Shown here one piece after another: positions 1 to 5,529 of a stretch of 10,054 nt of DNA. The notes below the pieces were generated by a model, which saw only the letters and a list, made by a program, of their open reading frames with translations, was not told where the DNA came from and ran no database searches. The position numbers and the translations under genes were made by a program. This stretch comes from CAZTLI01 sp964614375. Its GTDB lineage: Bacteria; Chloroflexota; Anaerolineae; Aggregatilineales; Phototrophicaceae. Numbering within the stretch: position 1 is the stretch's first letter; each line of letters opens with the position of its first letter. The DNA lies in contig CAZTLI010000177.1 of the NCBI GenBank assembly GCA_964614375.1, positions 1-10,054 on the forward strand, given 5' to 3'.

Positions 1-585
1 ACCATTCGTATCCCCGTTCACATGGTCGAGACGATTAATCGCCTCATGCGGATTCAACGCGAATTGATACAGGAATTGGGCGCAGAACCCAGCGCCGAAC
101 AAATCGCCCTGCAAATGGACTTCCTCACACCCGAAGAGACCGAAGCCATCAAACTCATGCGGCGTGAAGGCGTCCACCTCGAACCCAGTCTGGCGCGTAA
201 ATTGCGGCGTGCGGCGCAAAAAGTCCGCAAAATCATGCGAATCAGCCAGGAACCGATGAGCCTCGAAATGCCGATTGGTCAGGAAGATAGCAGTCTGCTC
301 GGTGACTTCATTGAAGACGATAAACTGCCGGGGCCTGTGGACGCAGCCAGTCGCCAACTGTTGAAAGAGCAAATCCGGCAGGCGTTGGGCGTCTTGAGTG
401 ACCGCGAACGCGAGGTGCTGGAGATGCGCTTTGGCCTCATTGATGGGCAAGACCACACGCTTGAAGAGGTCGGACGGCACTTTGGCGTCACGCGCGAACG
501 CATCCGCCAGATTGAAGCCAAAGCCCTGCGTAAACTGCGCCATCCCACGCGCAGCCGCCAGCTCCGAGATTATCTGGAACTATAG
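1..585 (+). CDS. sigA: Primary sigma-70 factor, 3' part (regions 3 and 4)
   Basis: This is the C-terminal part of the housekeeping RNA polymerase sigma subunit; the 5' end lies outside the window, and 194 codons plus TAG are visible. The first residues, TIRIPVHMVETINRL, are the classic start of region 3, so the Met at base 22 is internal and not a start. Region 3.2 (the sigma finger) is seen as SLEMPIGQEDSSLLGDFIED around visible residues 87-106. Region 4 covers about 130-190: LSDREREVLEMRFGL, then the helix-turn-helix TLEEVGRHFGVTRERIRQIE that contacts the -35 element, then the typical ending KALRKLRHPTRSRQLRDYL. Between MDF (39-41) and KVRKIM (74-79) there are about 30 more residues than in the common E. 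coli/Bacillus pattern, where MDMPVEKVRKI is nearly continuous. Group 1 (housekeeping) is favoured over an alternative sigma because regions 3 and 4 match the canonical pattern so closely. Confidence 0.96.
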   Translation, partial: TIRIPVHMVETINRLMRIQRELIQELGAEPSAEQIALQMDFLTPEETEAIKLMRREGVHLEPSLARKLRRAAQKVRKIMRISQEPMSLEMPIGQEDSSLLGDFIEDDKLPGPVDAASRQLLKEQIRQALGVLSDREREVLEMRFGLIDGQDHTLEEVGRHFGVTRERIRQIEAKALRKLRHPTRSRQLRDYLEL

Positions 586-612
586 AGATGAGGTCGTGGT
601 TGCTGCCTGATA

Positions 613-636
613 TATAATAAGGTAAAGAGTTAGGAG
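613..636 (+). promoter_or_regulatory. Possible -10 box and ribosome binding site of the antitoxin-toxin pair
   Basis: A perfect TATAAT lies at 613-618 in the 58-base gap after the sigma gene. No good -35 box sits 16-18 bases upstream, so the promoter call is weak. The site TAGGAG at 631-636 is followed by 7 bases before the ATG at 644. This makes 644 the start rather than the in-frame GTG at 638, which lies only one base after the site. No clear operator palindrome was found, although autoregulation is usual for such modules. Confidence 0.4.
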
Positions 637-643
637 AGTGACC

Positions 644-868
644 ATGACCGTCGCAGAAATTATAGAACAGGCAAAATCACTGTGTCAGCTAGAACGTAAA
701 GAATTGGTCAAAATACTGGTCGATTCACTGGGTGACGACGAGACCGAATCGGCTTTGCAAAAGCACAGTATCTTAGAGCTTGCGGGTCTAGGTGCAGAAA
801 TCTGGGATGGAGTTGACGCCCAAGAATATGTCAATCGCCTCCGCGATGAATGGGACGAGTCTCAGTGA
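644..868 (+). CDS. VapB-like antitoxin of a PIN toxin pair
   Basis: This small protein of 74 residues is very likely the antitoxin of the PIN-domain gene that overlaps its 3' end. The N-terminal half (about 3-32, TVAEIIEQAKSLCQLERKEL onward) is a helical, charged segment. The C-terminal half carries the block ILELAGLGAEIWDGVDAQEY (43-62) followed by VNRLRDEWDE, a pattern I know from small antitoxins found next to PIN toxins in Chloroflexota and cyanobacteria; this tail would wrap the toxin. In the family the antitoxin blocks the RNase active site and usually represses its own operon; neither can be shown here. The stop codon TGA overlaps a GTG start of the toxin (GTGA), which indicates translational coupling. 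The ATG at 644 is chosen because of the TAGGAG site 7 bases upstream. The gene is intact although its partner is broken. Confidence 0.8.
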   Translation: MTVAEIIEQAKSLCQLERKELVKILVDSLGDDETESALQKHSILELAGLGAEIWDGVDAQEYVNRLRDEWDESQ

Positions 869-1315
869 AAGTGTCTGATGCACTTACTGGTATCCAACGA
901 TTGGCATTTGATACAGCACCTCTCATTTATTTCATTGAGCGACATCCAAAGTATTTCCCTCTGATGGCGCATATCATGAATCAAGTTGCCAATAATTTGA
1001 TTGTTGGCTCAAGTGCATCTATTGCATTGACTGAAGTTCTTGTCCAGCCTTTGCGGAACGGCAATCAGGGTCTTGCCAACCGCGATGAACAGGTCTTGTC
1101 TAACAGCCACAATTTTCGGCTTCATCCGATTTCCGTACAGGTTGCACGACGCGCAGCGGACTTTCGTGCAAATTACAATCTGAGGACACCGGATGCCCTC
1201 CATATCGCTGTTGCTTGCAGTAGTGTCTGGAACTGATGCTTTCCTGACAAACGATACAGGATTAAAACGAGTAAAAGAAATTCAAGTTTTAGTTTTAGAT
1301 GAACTCGATCTGTAA
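865..1315 (+). pseudogene. PIN-domain (VapC-type) toxin, frameshifted
   Basis: PIN toxins are Mg-dependent endoribonucleases that cut tRNA, rRNA or mRNA. The start is taken as GTG 865, overlapping the antitoxin stop; ATG 850 in the same frame is an alternative. Acidic residues of the active site are visible: Asp16 in FDTAPLIYF, Glu57 in LTEVLVQP and Asp110 in RTPDALHIA. The frame stops at 1234-1236 after HIAVACSSVWN, giving 123 residues. The missing end of the domain is present in the next frame: AVVSGTDAFLTNDTGL and so on to TAA at 1313-1315. At 1211-1218 the bases read TTGCTTGC. Removing one TTGC gives HIAVAVVSGTDAFLTND with normal PIN spacing and a 148-residue protein, with Asp129 as the fourth acidic residue. 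As written the product lacks that residue and the last strand, so it is probably inactive. A sequencing or assembly error is possible. Confidence 0.82.
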
Positions 1316-1347
1316 ATCCTTGATAGTTAAAACATCCGGTACAACCA

Positions 1348-1594
1348 GTGGACAAACCGAAACGCGGTCATCAACGCCGATTTTACAGCCAGAATGTGAT
1401 GTTTCTGGCTATAGGTGCTGTATGCGTGCAATTCATTCGGCTTGTACTGTCAAAAAGTCTATCGTTCGCCTCGTGACCGATATTTTGGGTTTGATGTGAA
1501 CTTGATGTCTGCTGAAAATGGTATTTCCATAGAAGTCGATGGCGAAGTCATTCATACGCATCACCCCGAAAAGCCTTCAGATGGTCTGGATTAG
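1348..1594 (+). pseudogene. Split small membrane-protein-like gene, function unknown
   Basis: I do not recognise the family. One frame from GTG 1348 to TGA 1474-1476 gives 42 residues: a basic start (DKPKRGHQRRFYSQN) and then a hydrophobic stretch, VMFLAIGAVCVQFIRLVL (about 17-34), that would span a membrane. Directly at that stop, the +1 frame continues from GAC 1475 as DRYFGFDVNLMSAENGISIE and then VDGEVIHTHHPEKPSDGLD to TAG at 1592-1594. Joined, the two parts make 81 residues: a basic tail, one membrane helix and a soluble, partly beta-like C-terminus. The second part ends 3 bases before the next gene's ATG, as a real upstream gene would. No good ribosome site is visible before GTG 1348, and an in-frame stop lies at 1324-1326. 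The stretch may be a decayed gene, a sequencing error, or chance open frame. Confidence 0.42.
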
Positions 1595-1597
1595 GTC

Positions 1598-2569
1598 ATG
1601 GCGAAAGACCCGCGTTACTGCCCGATATGCAGCCACGAACTGACTCATCGCGAAGAGGGCGGGCGCTTGCGGCCTGCGTGTGATCACTGCGGGTATGTGC
1701 ATTATGTCAATCCTGTGCCGGGTGTCGGCCTCGTGATTGAAAAAGACGGCGGCGTGGTGCTGGTGCAGCGGGGCAATCCACCCCATCAAGGTGAATGGAC
1801 GCTGCCGAGTGGCTTTGTCGAAGCGGATGAAAGCGCCGAAGAAGCCGCAATTCGCGAAGCCGAAGAAGAAACCGGCCTCAAGGTCGAAATCATCGAAATG
1901 GCAGGAGTCAATTCCTTTCCAGAGGGGCCGCCTGTTAGTGGCATCATGATTTTCTACCGGATGCGTCCGATAGGCGGTGAACTGCGCGCGGGCGATGATG
2001 CGGCAGATGTCGCTGTGTTCATGCCCGCTAACATGCCGCGAATGCCCTTCCGTACCCATCGCGAGATGATGGCGGAATGGCTAGCAGCGCACACAGACGC
2101 GCAGCAGTCGCCCGCCGCGACACAAACGAACACTGAATTTGCCATCCGCCGCGCAACAGCCAGTGATTGGGATGAAGTGACAGGCTTGCTGGCGTTGATT
2201 CCCGCCAATCGCAATTTAGCAGGCGAAGCATGGACAGCGGCGAAATTCCGCTTTCTGGAAATGACCACTGTCGAGGTGTTCGTCGCCCAAACGGGGCAGC
2301 CCACATCAATGATTATCGGTTGTGTGGCGCTGTCCGTCGTGCGTGGATTGACCGAAGGGCGCGGTTTCATCAACGATATGGCGGTGCTGCCCACGTATCA
2401 ACGGCACGGAGTGGGCGCGGAACTGCTGGAAGCGGTCATGCGGCGGGCGAGCGAACTCAATCTATCGGCCTTGATGGTCAATACGCGCCGGGGCAACGAC
2501 CAGGCACGCGCCTTTTATGCCGCACTCGGCTTCTCCGAAGATGGCATCCTGCGCCTCAAATTGCGGTGA
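1598..2569 (+). CDS. Zinc-ribbon Nudix hydrolase fused to GNAT acetyltransferase
   Basis: This 323-residue two-domain protein starts with a zinc ribbon (Cys8, Cys11, Cys28, Cys31 in CPIC and CDHC), as in many NADH-pyrophosphatase-like or ADP-ribose Nudix proteins. A Nudix domain follows (about 38-160). Its Nudix box is complete at 72-94: Gly72, Glu78, Arg86-Glu87, Glu90-Glu91 and Gly93 in the pattern GX5EX7REX2EEXG, so metal-dependent cleavage of a nucleoside diphosphate linked to another group is expected. A linker rich in Ala, Gln and Thr (about 165-180) leads to a GNAT domain (182-323). This has INDMAVLPTYQRHGVGAELL, with the acetyl-CoA loop QRHGVG at 268-273, and the motif ARAFYAALGF near the end. 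Substrates cannot be read from sequence. No frame break occurs between domains, so this is a true fusion. A weak GGATTAGG lies just before the ATG. Confidence 0.9.
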   Translation: MAKDPRYCPICSHELTHREEGGRLRPACDHCGYVHYVNPVPGVGLVIEKDGGVVLVQRGNPPHQGEWTLPSGFVEADESAEEAAIREAEEETGLKVEIIEMAGVNSFPEGPPVSGIMIFYRMRPIGGELRAGDDAADVAVFMPANMPRMPFRTHREMMAEWLAAHTDAQQSPAATQTNTEFAIRRATASDWDEVTGLLALIPANRNLAGEAWTAAKFRFLEMTTVEVFVAQTGQPTSMIIGCVALSVVRGLTEGRGFINDMAVLPTYQRHGVGAELLEAVMRRASELNLSALMVNTRRGNDQARAFYAALGFSEDGILRLKLR

Positions 2570-2575
2570 GTGAAG

Positions 2576-2614
2576 GCGGCTAGCCGCTGGTTATGACGTG
2601 GCAGGCTAACGTCA
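2576..2614 (+). repeat. Two small inverted repeats after the Nudix-GNAT gene
   Basis: The 188-base gap between the fusion gene and the hydrolase gene begins with a perfect 12-base palindrome, GCGGCTAGCCGC (2576-2587), followed by TGACGT (2594-2599) and its complement ACGTCA (2609-2614) around a 9-base loop. TAGCC in the palindrome can also pair with GGCTA at 2604-2608, so alternative folds exist. No T-run follows, so a standard Rho-independent terminator is not supported. The rest of the gap shows no convincing promoter and no small gene. Confidence 0.35.
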
Positions 2615-2757
2615 CGTTCATCGCATCACTGCTTCCCCATTAAAAGCTCTTTGCCTCTTTTCCTCTGTGTTACGCTGTTAAACGAGTTGCGCCAAAATCA
2701 AGCTCAGTTCACAATAGGCATGAGCAATTGGGTGTCCATCCATAGCAGGAGCGTGTG

Positions 2758-3876
2758 ATGAGTTCACAGAAAAATCGTCTGGCATGGGTTATGGGATACG
2801 AACGGCGGGGTGAAGGGGTAGTGCCCAATACCTATACTGCCGATTACAGCCTCAACCATCTCATGGCAAAAGGCTATCTTGACCGCGAAGGCGGGCGCAA
2901 TCTGCTCAACAATGGGGGGGTGGAGGATTTTTTCTGGCAGGTGACATGGCCTGAAGACTTTGAAACGCCAGATGAGTATTTGCAGCAGACGTTTATTAAT
3001 GCCCAGGGTTACGCTGTCTTCGTGCATGGCTGGACGGGTAATCACCGCATCTGGGAAGAACTGCCGGGGATGGTCGTGCGGGCGAATCGGCAGTTGGTCG
3101 CCTTTTCAATCGACCATAATGGCTTCGGGCGTTCGGTATTCGGCGACAAAAACCCGGCGCTCGACAAATGCAATCCGCCCGCCGCGATGCGAACCTTGCA
3201 AGCATGGGTTGACTTGATCGGGCTGCGTCGTCAACCCGGTGAAGTGGGCATGAAGATTATCAACTTCGTCGGACACAGTATGGGTGGCGCGACCTTATTT
3301 TACCTGAACCCGATTTTGTGGAATTTTGGCGAAGTGACTCGCTATGCCCTGTCGCCGGCGCTGCTATTGGAAGACAGCCTCCACCGGGCATTTTATACCA
3401 CGTTGGGGATCGGCATCGGTATTTTACAGCGTGTGCCCTTGCTCGAATTTGTTGAACGCTTCGTCAAACCGGGGATGGTCAATGCGCTGGCATCGGGCGC
3501 GAGCGATACGGTGAAGTCCATCCACTCCACGCAATATAACGAAACGCCACGCGGCATAACCGGCGCCACATTTATGGCGATGGGACGTTTAGCAGATTAC
3601 GAAATTGCCCGCGATTGGTCGGTCATGCGGATTATGCTCGGTCATCGTGACCGCCTGGTGGGATTGGTCGATATGATGGATTTGTTGTGTAAAATGGAAT
3701 TTCCGGCGGGGCATGTGCGCGTCGTGCCGGGAACACATTATATGTTCAGCATCGGCTCCGAAAATCCGACGAACGCCTATCAACACGCGCAAAATCGCGA
3801 ACTGGTCGTGCAGGATATTCTCGCGTTGCATACGCAGGCGGTAGCTATGCAGAAACAGGGCCACATTGTCGGTTGA
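2758..3876 (+). CDS. Alpha/beta-fold hydrolase
   Basis: The 372-residue protein has the serine hydrolase hallmarks of the alpha/beta-hydrolase fold. The oxyanion-hole strand is YAVFVHGWTGN (85-95), the nucleophile elbow is GHSMGG with Ser174, the probable acid is Asp298 in GHRDRLVG, and the probable base is His327 in PGTHYMFS. The triad order Ser-Asp-His is normal. About 80 residues precede the core, more than in small esterases, and a helical cap-like stretch rich in Leu, Ile and Phe (about 205-240) lies after the nucleophile and could cover the active site. No signal peptide is seen, so it is probably cytoplasmic. The substrate is unknown; an esterase, lipase-like or acyl hydrolase role is possible. 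ATG 2758 is chosen because AGGAG (2747-2751) lies 6 bases upstream; a GTG directly before it is less likely. The gene has long gaps on both sides and is probably transcribed alone. Confidence 0.88.
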   Translation: MSSQKNRLAWVMGYERRGEGVVPNTYTADYSLNHLMAKGYLDREGGRNLLNNGGVEDFFWQVTWPEDFETPDEYLQQTFINAQGYAVFVHGWTGNHRIWEELPGMVVRANRQLVAFSIDHNGFGRSVFGDKNPALDKCNPPAAMRTLQAWVDLIGLRRQPGEVGMKIINFVGHSMGGATLFYLNPILWNFGEVTRYALSPALLLEDSLHRAFYTTLGIGIGILQRVPLLEFVERFVKPGMVNALASGASDTVKSIHSTQYNETPRGITGATFMAMGRLADYEIARDWSVMRIMLGHRDRLVGLVDMMDLLCKMEFPAGHVRVVPGTHYMFSIGSENPTNAYQHAQNRELVVQDILALHTQAVAMQKQGHIVG

Positions 3877-3891
3877 TGCACAACGGATTAC

Positions 3892-3923
3892 AGGTGTGTA
3901 CGTAAATTTGAGGCACACAGCCT
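3892..3923 (+). repeat. Imperfect inverted repeat after the hydrolase gene
   Basis: AGGTGTGT (3892-3899) can pair with ACACAGCCT (3915-3923) as an 8-bp stem with one bulged G and a 15-base loop. It follows the hydrolase stop by 15 bases and could help end transcription, but no T-run follows. Confidence 0.28.
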
Positions 3924-3952
3924 TAGACGAATCATCCAAACTGCGGTACAAT
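3924..3952 (+). promoter_or_regulatory. Promoter candidate P1 upstream of nuoA
   Basis: TAGACG (3924-3929, 4 of 6 to TTGACA) and TACAAT (3947-3952, 5 of 6 to TATAAT) are separated by exactly 17 bases. This is the best sigma-70 type promoter by sequence in the 196-base gap before the nuo operon. Transcription would start near 3959, leaving a leader of roughly 110 bases before nuoA that contains the inverted repeat at 3977-4027. The 8-base direct repeat ACGTAAAT occurs on either side (3900-3907 and 3970-3977). Confidence 0.5.
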
Positions 3953-3976
3953 GACATAACCAGAATCTAACGTAAA

Positions 3977-4027
3977 TCAGAGATTGACAGTTGCTTGACT
4001 ATCCAGAGTCCTTATGCTAATCTCTGA
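3977..4027 (+). repeat. 9-bp inverted repeat around promoter P2
   Basis: TCAGAGATT (3977-3985) and its exact complement AATCTCTGA (4019-4027) lie 33 bases apart. The right arm covers the -10 box of P2 and the left arm lies just before a TTGACA at 3984-3989. It could be a pair of operator half-sites or, in a transcript from P1, a long-range stem. The pairing is exact; its role is inference. Confidence 0.45.
3995..4023 (+). promoter_or_regulatory. Promoter candidate P2 upstream of nuoA
   Basis: TTGACT (3995-4000, 5 of 6) and TAATCT (4018-4023, 3 of 6) are 17 bases apart. A TGC directly before the second box makes an extended -10 (TGCTAATCT), which can make up for a weak -10. The start would be near 4030, about 43 bases before the nuoA ATG. 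Confidence 0.45.
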
Positions 4028-4072
4028 CTGGTTTTATTTGCTCCAATTTGAACAAATGGATTAAAAGCGCAC

Positions 4073-4432
4073 ATGGCCTTACAAGAATTTGCTCCCGTAG
4101 GCATATTGCTCATCATATCAATAGCGTTAGCGCTTATTATTCTCGTCATTTCGCGCATCTTCGGGCCACACAACCCCACGTTCCGCAAAAACGCGCCCTA
4201 TGAAAGTGGCATGAAGCCCATTGGCGAGGGCACACGCCGCGTTCCAGTGAAGTTTTATCTCACCGCCGTTTTATTCATCATCTTTGATGTGGAAATCATC
4301 TTCTTTCTCCCGTGGGCAGTGGTGTTCCGTGACCTTGCGATGTATGGGCTGGTGGTCATGGGCGTGTTCACGTTTATACTCATCGTCGGCTTCATCTACG
4401 AGTGGAAGAAAGGCGGTATGGAATGGGAGTAA
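4073..4432 (+). CDS. nuoA: NADH-quinone oxidoreductase subunit A
   Basis: This is a small membrane subunit of complex I, located at the junction between the membrane arm and the quinone site. The 119 residues are a normal length. Three membrane helices are visible at about 8-30, 60-83 and 88-110. The conserved loop GPHNPTFRKNAPYESGMKPI lies between helices 1 and 2, and the second helix ends with FDVEIIFFLPWA, which carries the conserved acidic residues Asp72 and Glu74. It is the first gene of the nuo operon. The ribosome site is weak (only GGAT well upstream of ATG 4073), but the start MALQEFAPVGILLI fits the family. The 3' end overlaps nuoB by 10 bases. Confidence 0.97.
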   Translation: MALQEFAPVGILLIISIALALIILVISRIFGPHNPTFRKNAPYESGMKPIGEGTRRVPVKFYLTAVLFIIFDVEIIFFLPWAVVFRDLAMYGLVVMGVFTFILIVGFIYEWKKGGMEWE

Positions 4433-4908
4433 GTTCCAAACTAGGTAATCTGGGCGTGGTCACCACGACGCTGGAACAGGCCATCAACTGGGGACGTACC
4501 GGGGCGATGTGGCCTTTGCTGTTCGGGTTGGCCTGCTGCGCGATTGAATATATGAGCACCCAGTGCTCTAATTACGATTTGTCGCGTTTTGGCATGGAAT
4601 TGAATCGCGCCACCCCCCGTCAGGCCGATCTGCTGATTGTTTCCGGGCGGGTGACACGCAAGATGGCCCCGGTAGTACGCCAGCTTTATGACCAGATGGC
4701 AGACCCCAAATGGGTGATTTCGATGGGGGATTGCGCCTCGTGCGGTGGGGTTTATAACAATTATGCCATCGTCCAGGGCGTGGACGAAATTATCCCGGTG
4801 GACGTGTATGTGGCGGGGTGTCCGCCGCGTCCCGAACAACTTCTACACGGCATCCTGACGCTGTACGAAAAAGTACACGGCGAACGGATTGCAGATTGGG
4901 CCAGCTAA
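4423..4908 (+). CDS. nuoB: NADH-quinone oxidoreductase subunit B
   Basis: NuoB holds the terminal iron-sulfur cluster N2, which passes electrons to quinone at the interface of the peripheral and membrane arms. All four ligands are visible in the 161-residue product: the adjacent Cys38-Cys39 in FGLACCAIEYM, Cys104 in MGDCASCGG and Cys133 in AGCPPRP. The segment MSTQCSNYDLSRFGME and the end HGILTLYEKVHGERI match the family. The last ligand motif reads VAGCPPRP, where PGCPPRP is more usual; this is a mild variant. ATG 4423 is chosen: AAAGGCGG lies a few bases upstream and the overlap with nuoA is then 10 bases. A GTG at 4402 in frame would add seven charged residues and is unlikely. Confidence 0.97.
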   Translation: MGVSSKLGNLGVVTTTLEQAINWGRTGAMWPLLFGLACCAIEYMSTQCSNYDLSRFGMELNRATPRQADLLIVSGRVTRKMAPVVRQLYDQMADPKWVISMGDCASCGGVYNNYAIVQGVDEIIPVDVYVAGCPPRPEQLLHGILTLYEKVHGERIADWAS

Positions 4909-4913
4909 GTCTT

Positions 4914-4954
4914 TAATGGTGGTGATGCTGCGTGCCGCTGGCGGCGCGCCATTA
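4914..4954 (+). repeat. GC-rich hairpin between nuoB and nuoC
   Basis: GCGTGCCG (4930-4937) and CGGCGCGC (4942-4949) form an 8-bp stem (one G-T pair) with the 4-base loop CTGG. TAATGG (4914-4919) and CCATTA (4949-4954) can close an outer stem; base 4949 can belong to only one of them. It fills most of the 62-base gap. No T-run follows, so it is more likely an RNA-stability or translation element than a terminator. Confidence 0.5.
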
Positions 4955-4970
4955 CGATTAGGACGATGTG

Positions 4971-5507
4971 ATGCAAATTCCTGAAGCGAAAGACCCGGTA
5001 ACAACGCTCAAGGCACAACTGCCGGATGCGATAGACGATGTGAAAACCTTCCGCAATGAGACGACGGTGATTGTCTCGCGCGAAAATCTGGTCGGTGTGT
5101 TGACCTTCTTACGCAACACATCGGGCTTGATTTATAACTATCTGTCCGACATCAGCGCGGTGGATTATTACCCGGACGATAATCGCCCGGAACGGTTCGG
5201 CGTGTCCTATCATCTATACTCGATGCTGTATAATCGCCGCGTCCGGGTGAAGGTCTTCGTGCCCGAAGATGACCCCACTCTCCCCACCGTAACAGGGGTG
5301 TGGGCGGGTGCGAACTGGCCTGAACGGGAAATTTTCGACATGATGGGTATTACCTTTGAGGGTCATCCCGATATGCGACGGGTGTTGATGCCTGACGATT
5401 GGGATGGACATCCACACCGGCGCGACTACCCATTGGGCTATGAAACCCCCATGTTTTCGTTCAATGTGGACGAAATCATGAAGCACAAGCCTTTCGCCAA
5501 AGAGTAA
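4971..5507 (+). CDS. nuoC: NADH-quinone oxidoreductase subunit C
   Basis: NuoC is the 30-kDa-type subunit of the peripheral arm. It has no cofactor and packs against NuoD near the quinone site. The product has 178 residues. The family signature lies at 111-155: WAGANWPEREIFDMMGITFE, then GHPDMRRVLMPDDWDGHPHR and RDYPL. Before it, YNYLSDISAVDYYP (55-68) and FGVSYHLYSM (76-85) are also typical. Here nuoC is separate from nuoD, unlike the fused nuoCD of E. coli. ATG 4971 is chosen because AGGA (4960-4963) lies 7 bases upstream; a GTG directly before it is less likely. The gene follows nuoB after a gap holding a strong hairpin. Confidence 0.96.
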   Translation: MQIPEAKDPVTTLKAQLPDAIDDVKTFRNETTVIVSRENLVGVLTFLRNTSGLIYNYLSDISAVDYYPDDNRPERFGVSYHLYSMLYNRRVRVKVFVPEDDPTLPTVTGVWAGANWPEREIFDMMGITFEGHPDMRRVLMPDDWDGHPHRRDYPLGYETPMFSFNVDEIMKHKPFAKE

Positions 5508-5529
5508 ACGGGCATAAGGACGAATAAAC

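Noticed and set aside
850..864. ATG 850 as start of the PIN toxin
   Set aside because: Not excluded, but GTG 865 overlaps the antitoxin stop as GTGA and gives an N-terminus closer to related PIN toxins.
1211..1236. Programmed ribosomal frameshift in the PIN gene
   Set aside because: No slippery heptamer or stimulator is seen, and a simple TTGC duplication explains the break with exact restoration of family spacing.
1299..1499. Open frame of 66 codons in a third frame within 1299-1499
   Set aside because: Its protein is rich in Cys, Ser and Thr with no domain, and it overlaps the more protein-like split frame with a membrane helix.
1577..2059. Minus-strand open frame of 160 codons opposite the Nudix domain
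   Set aside because: The + strand codes for a complete zinc ribbon and Nudix box; the antisense frame has no motif or ribosome site.
3984..3989. Perfect TTGACA as a -35 box
   Set aside because: No -10-like hexamer lies 16-18 bases downstream; TTGACT at 3995 fits the TAATCT box better.
4402..4422. Upstream GTG start for nuoB
   Set aside because: It would add seven charged residues not typical of NuoB and lengthen the overlap with nuoA; ATG 4423 has a better placed ribosome site.
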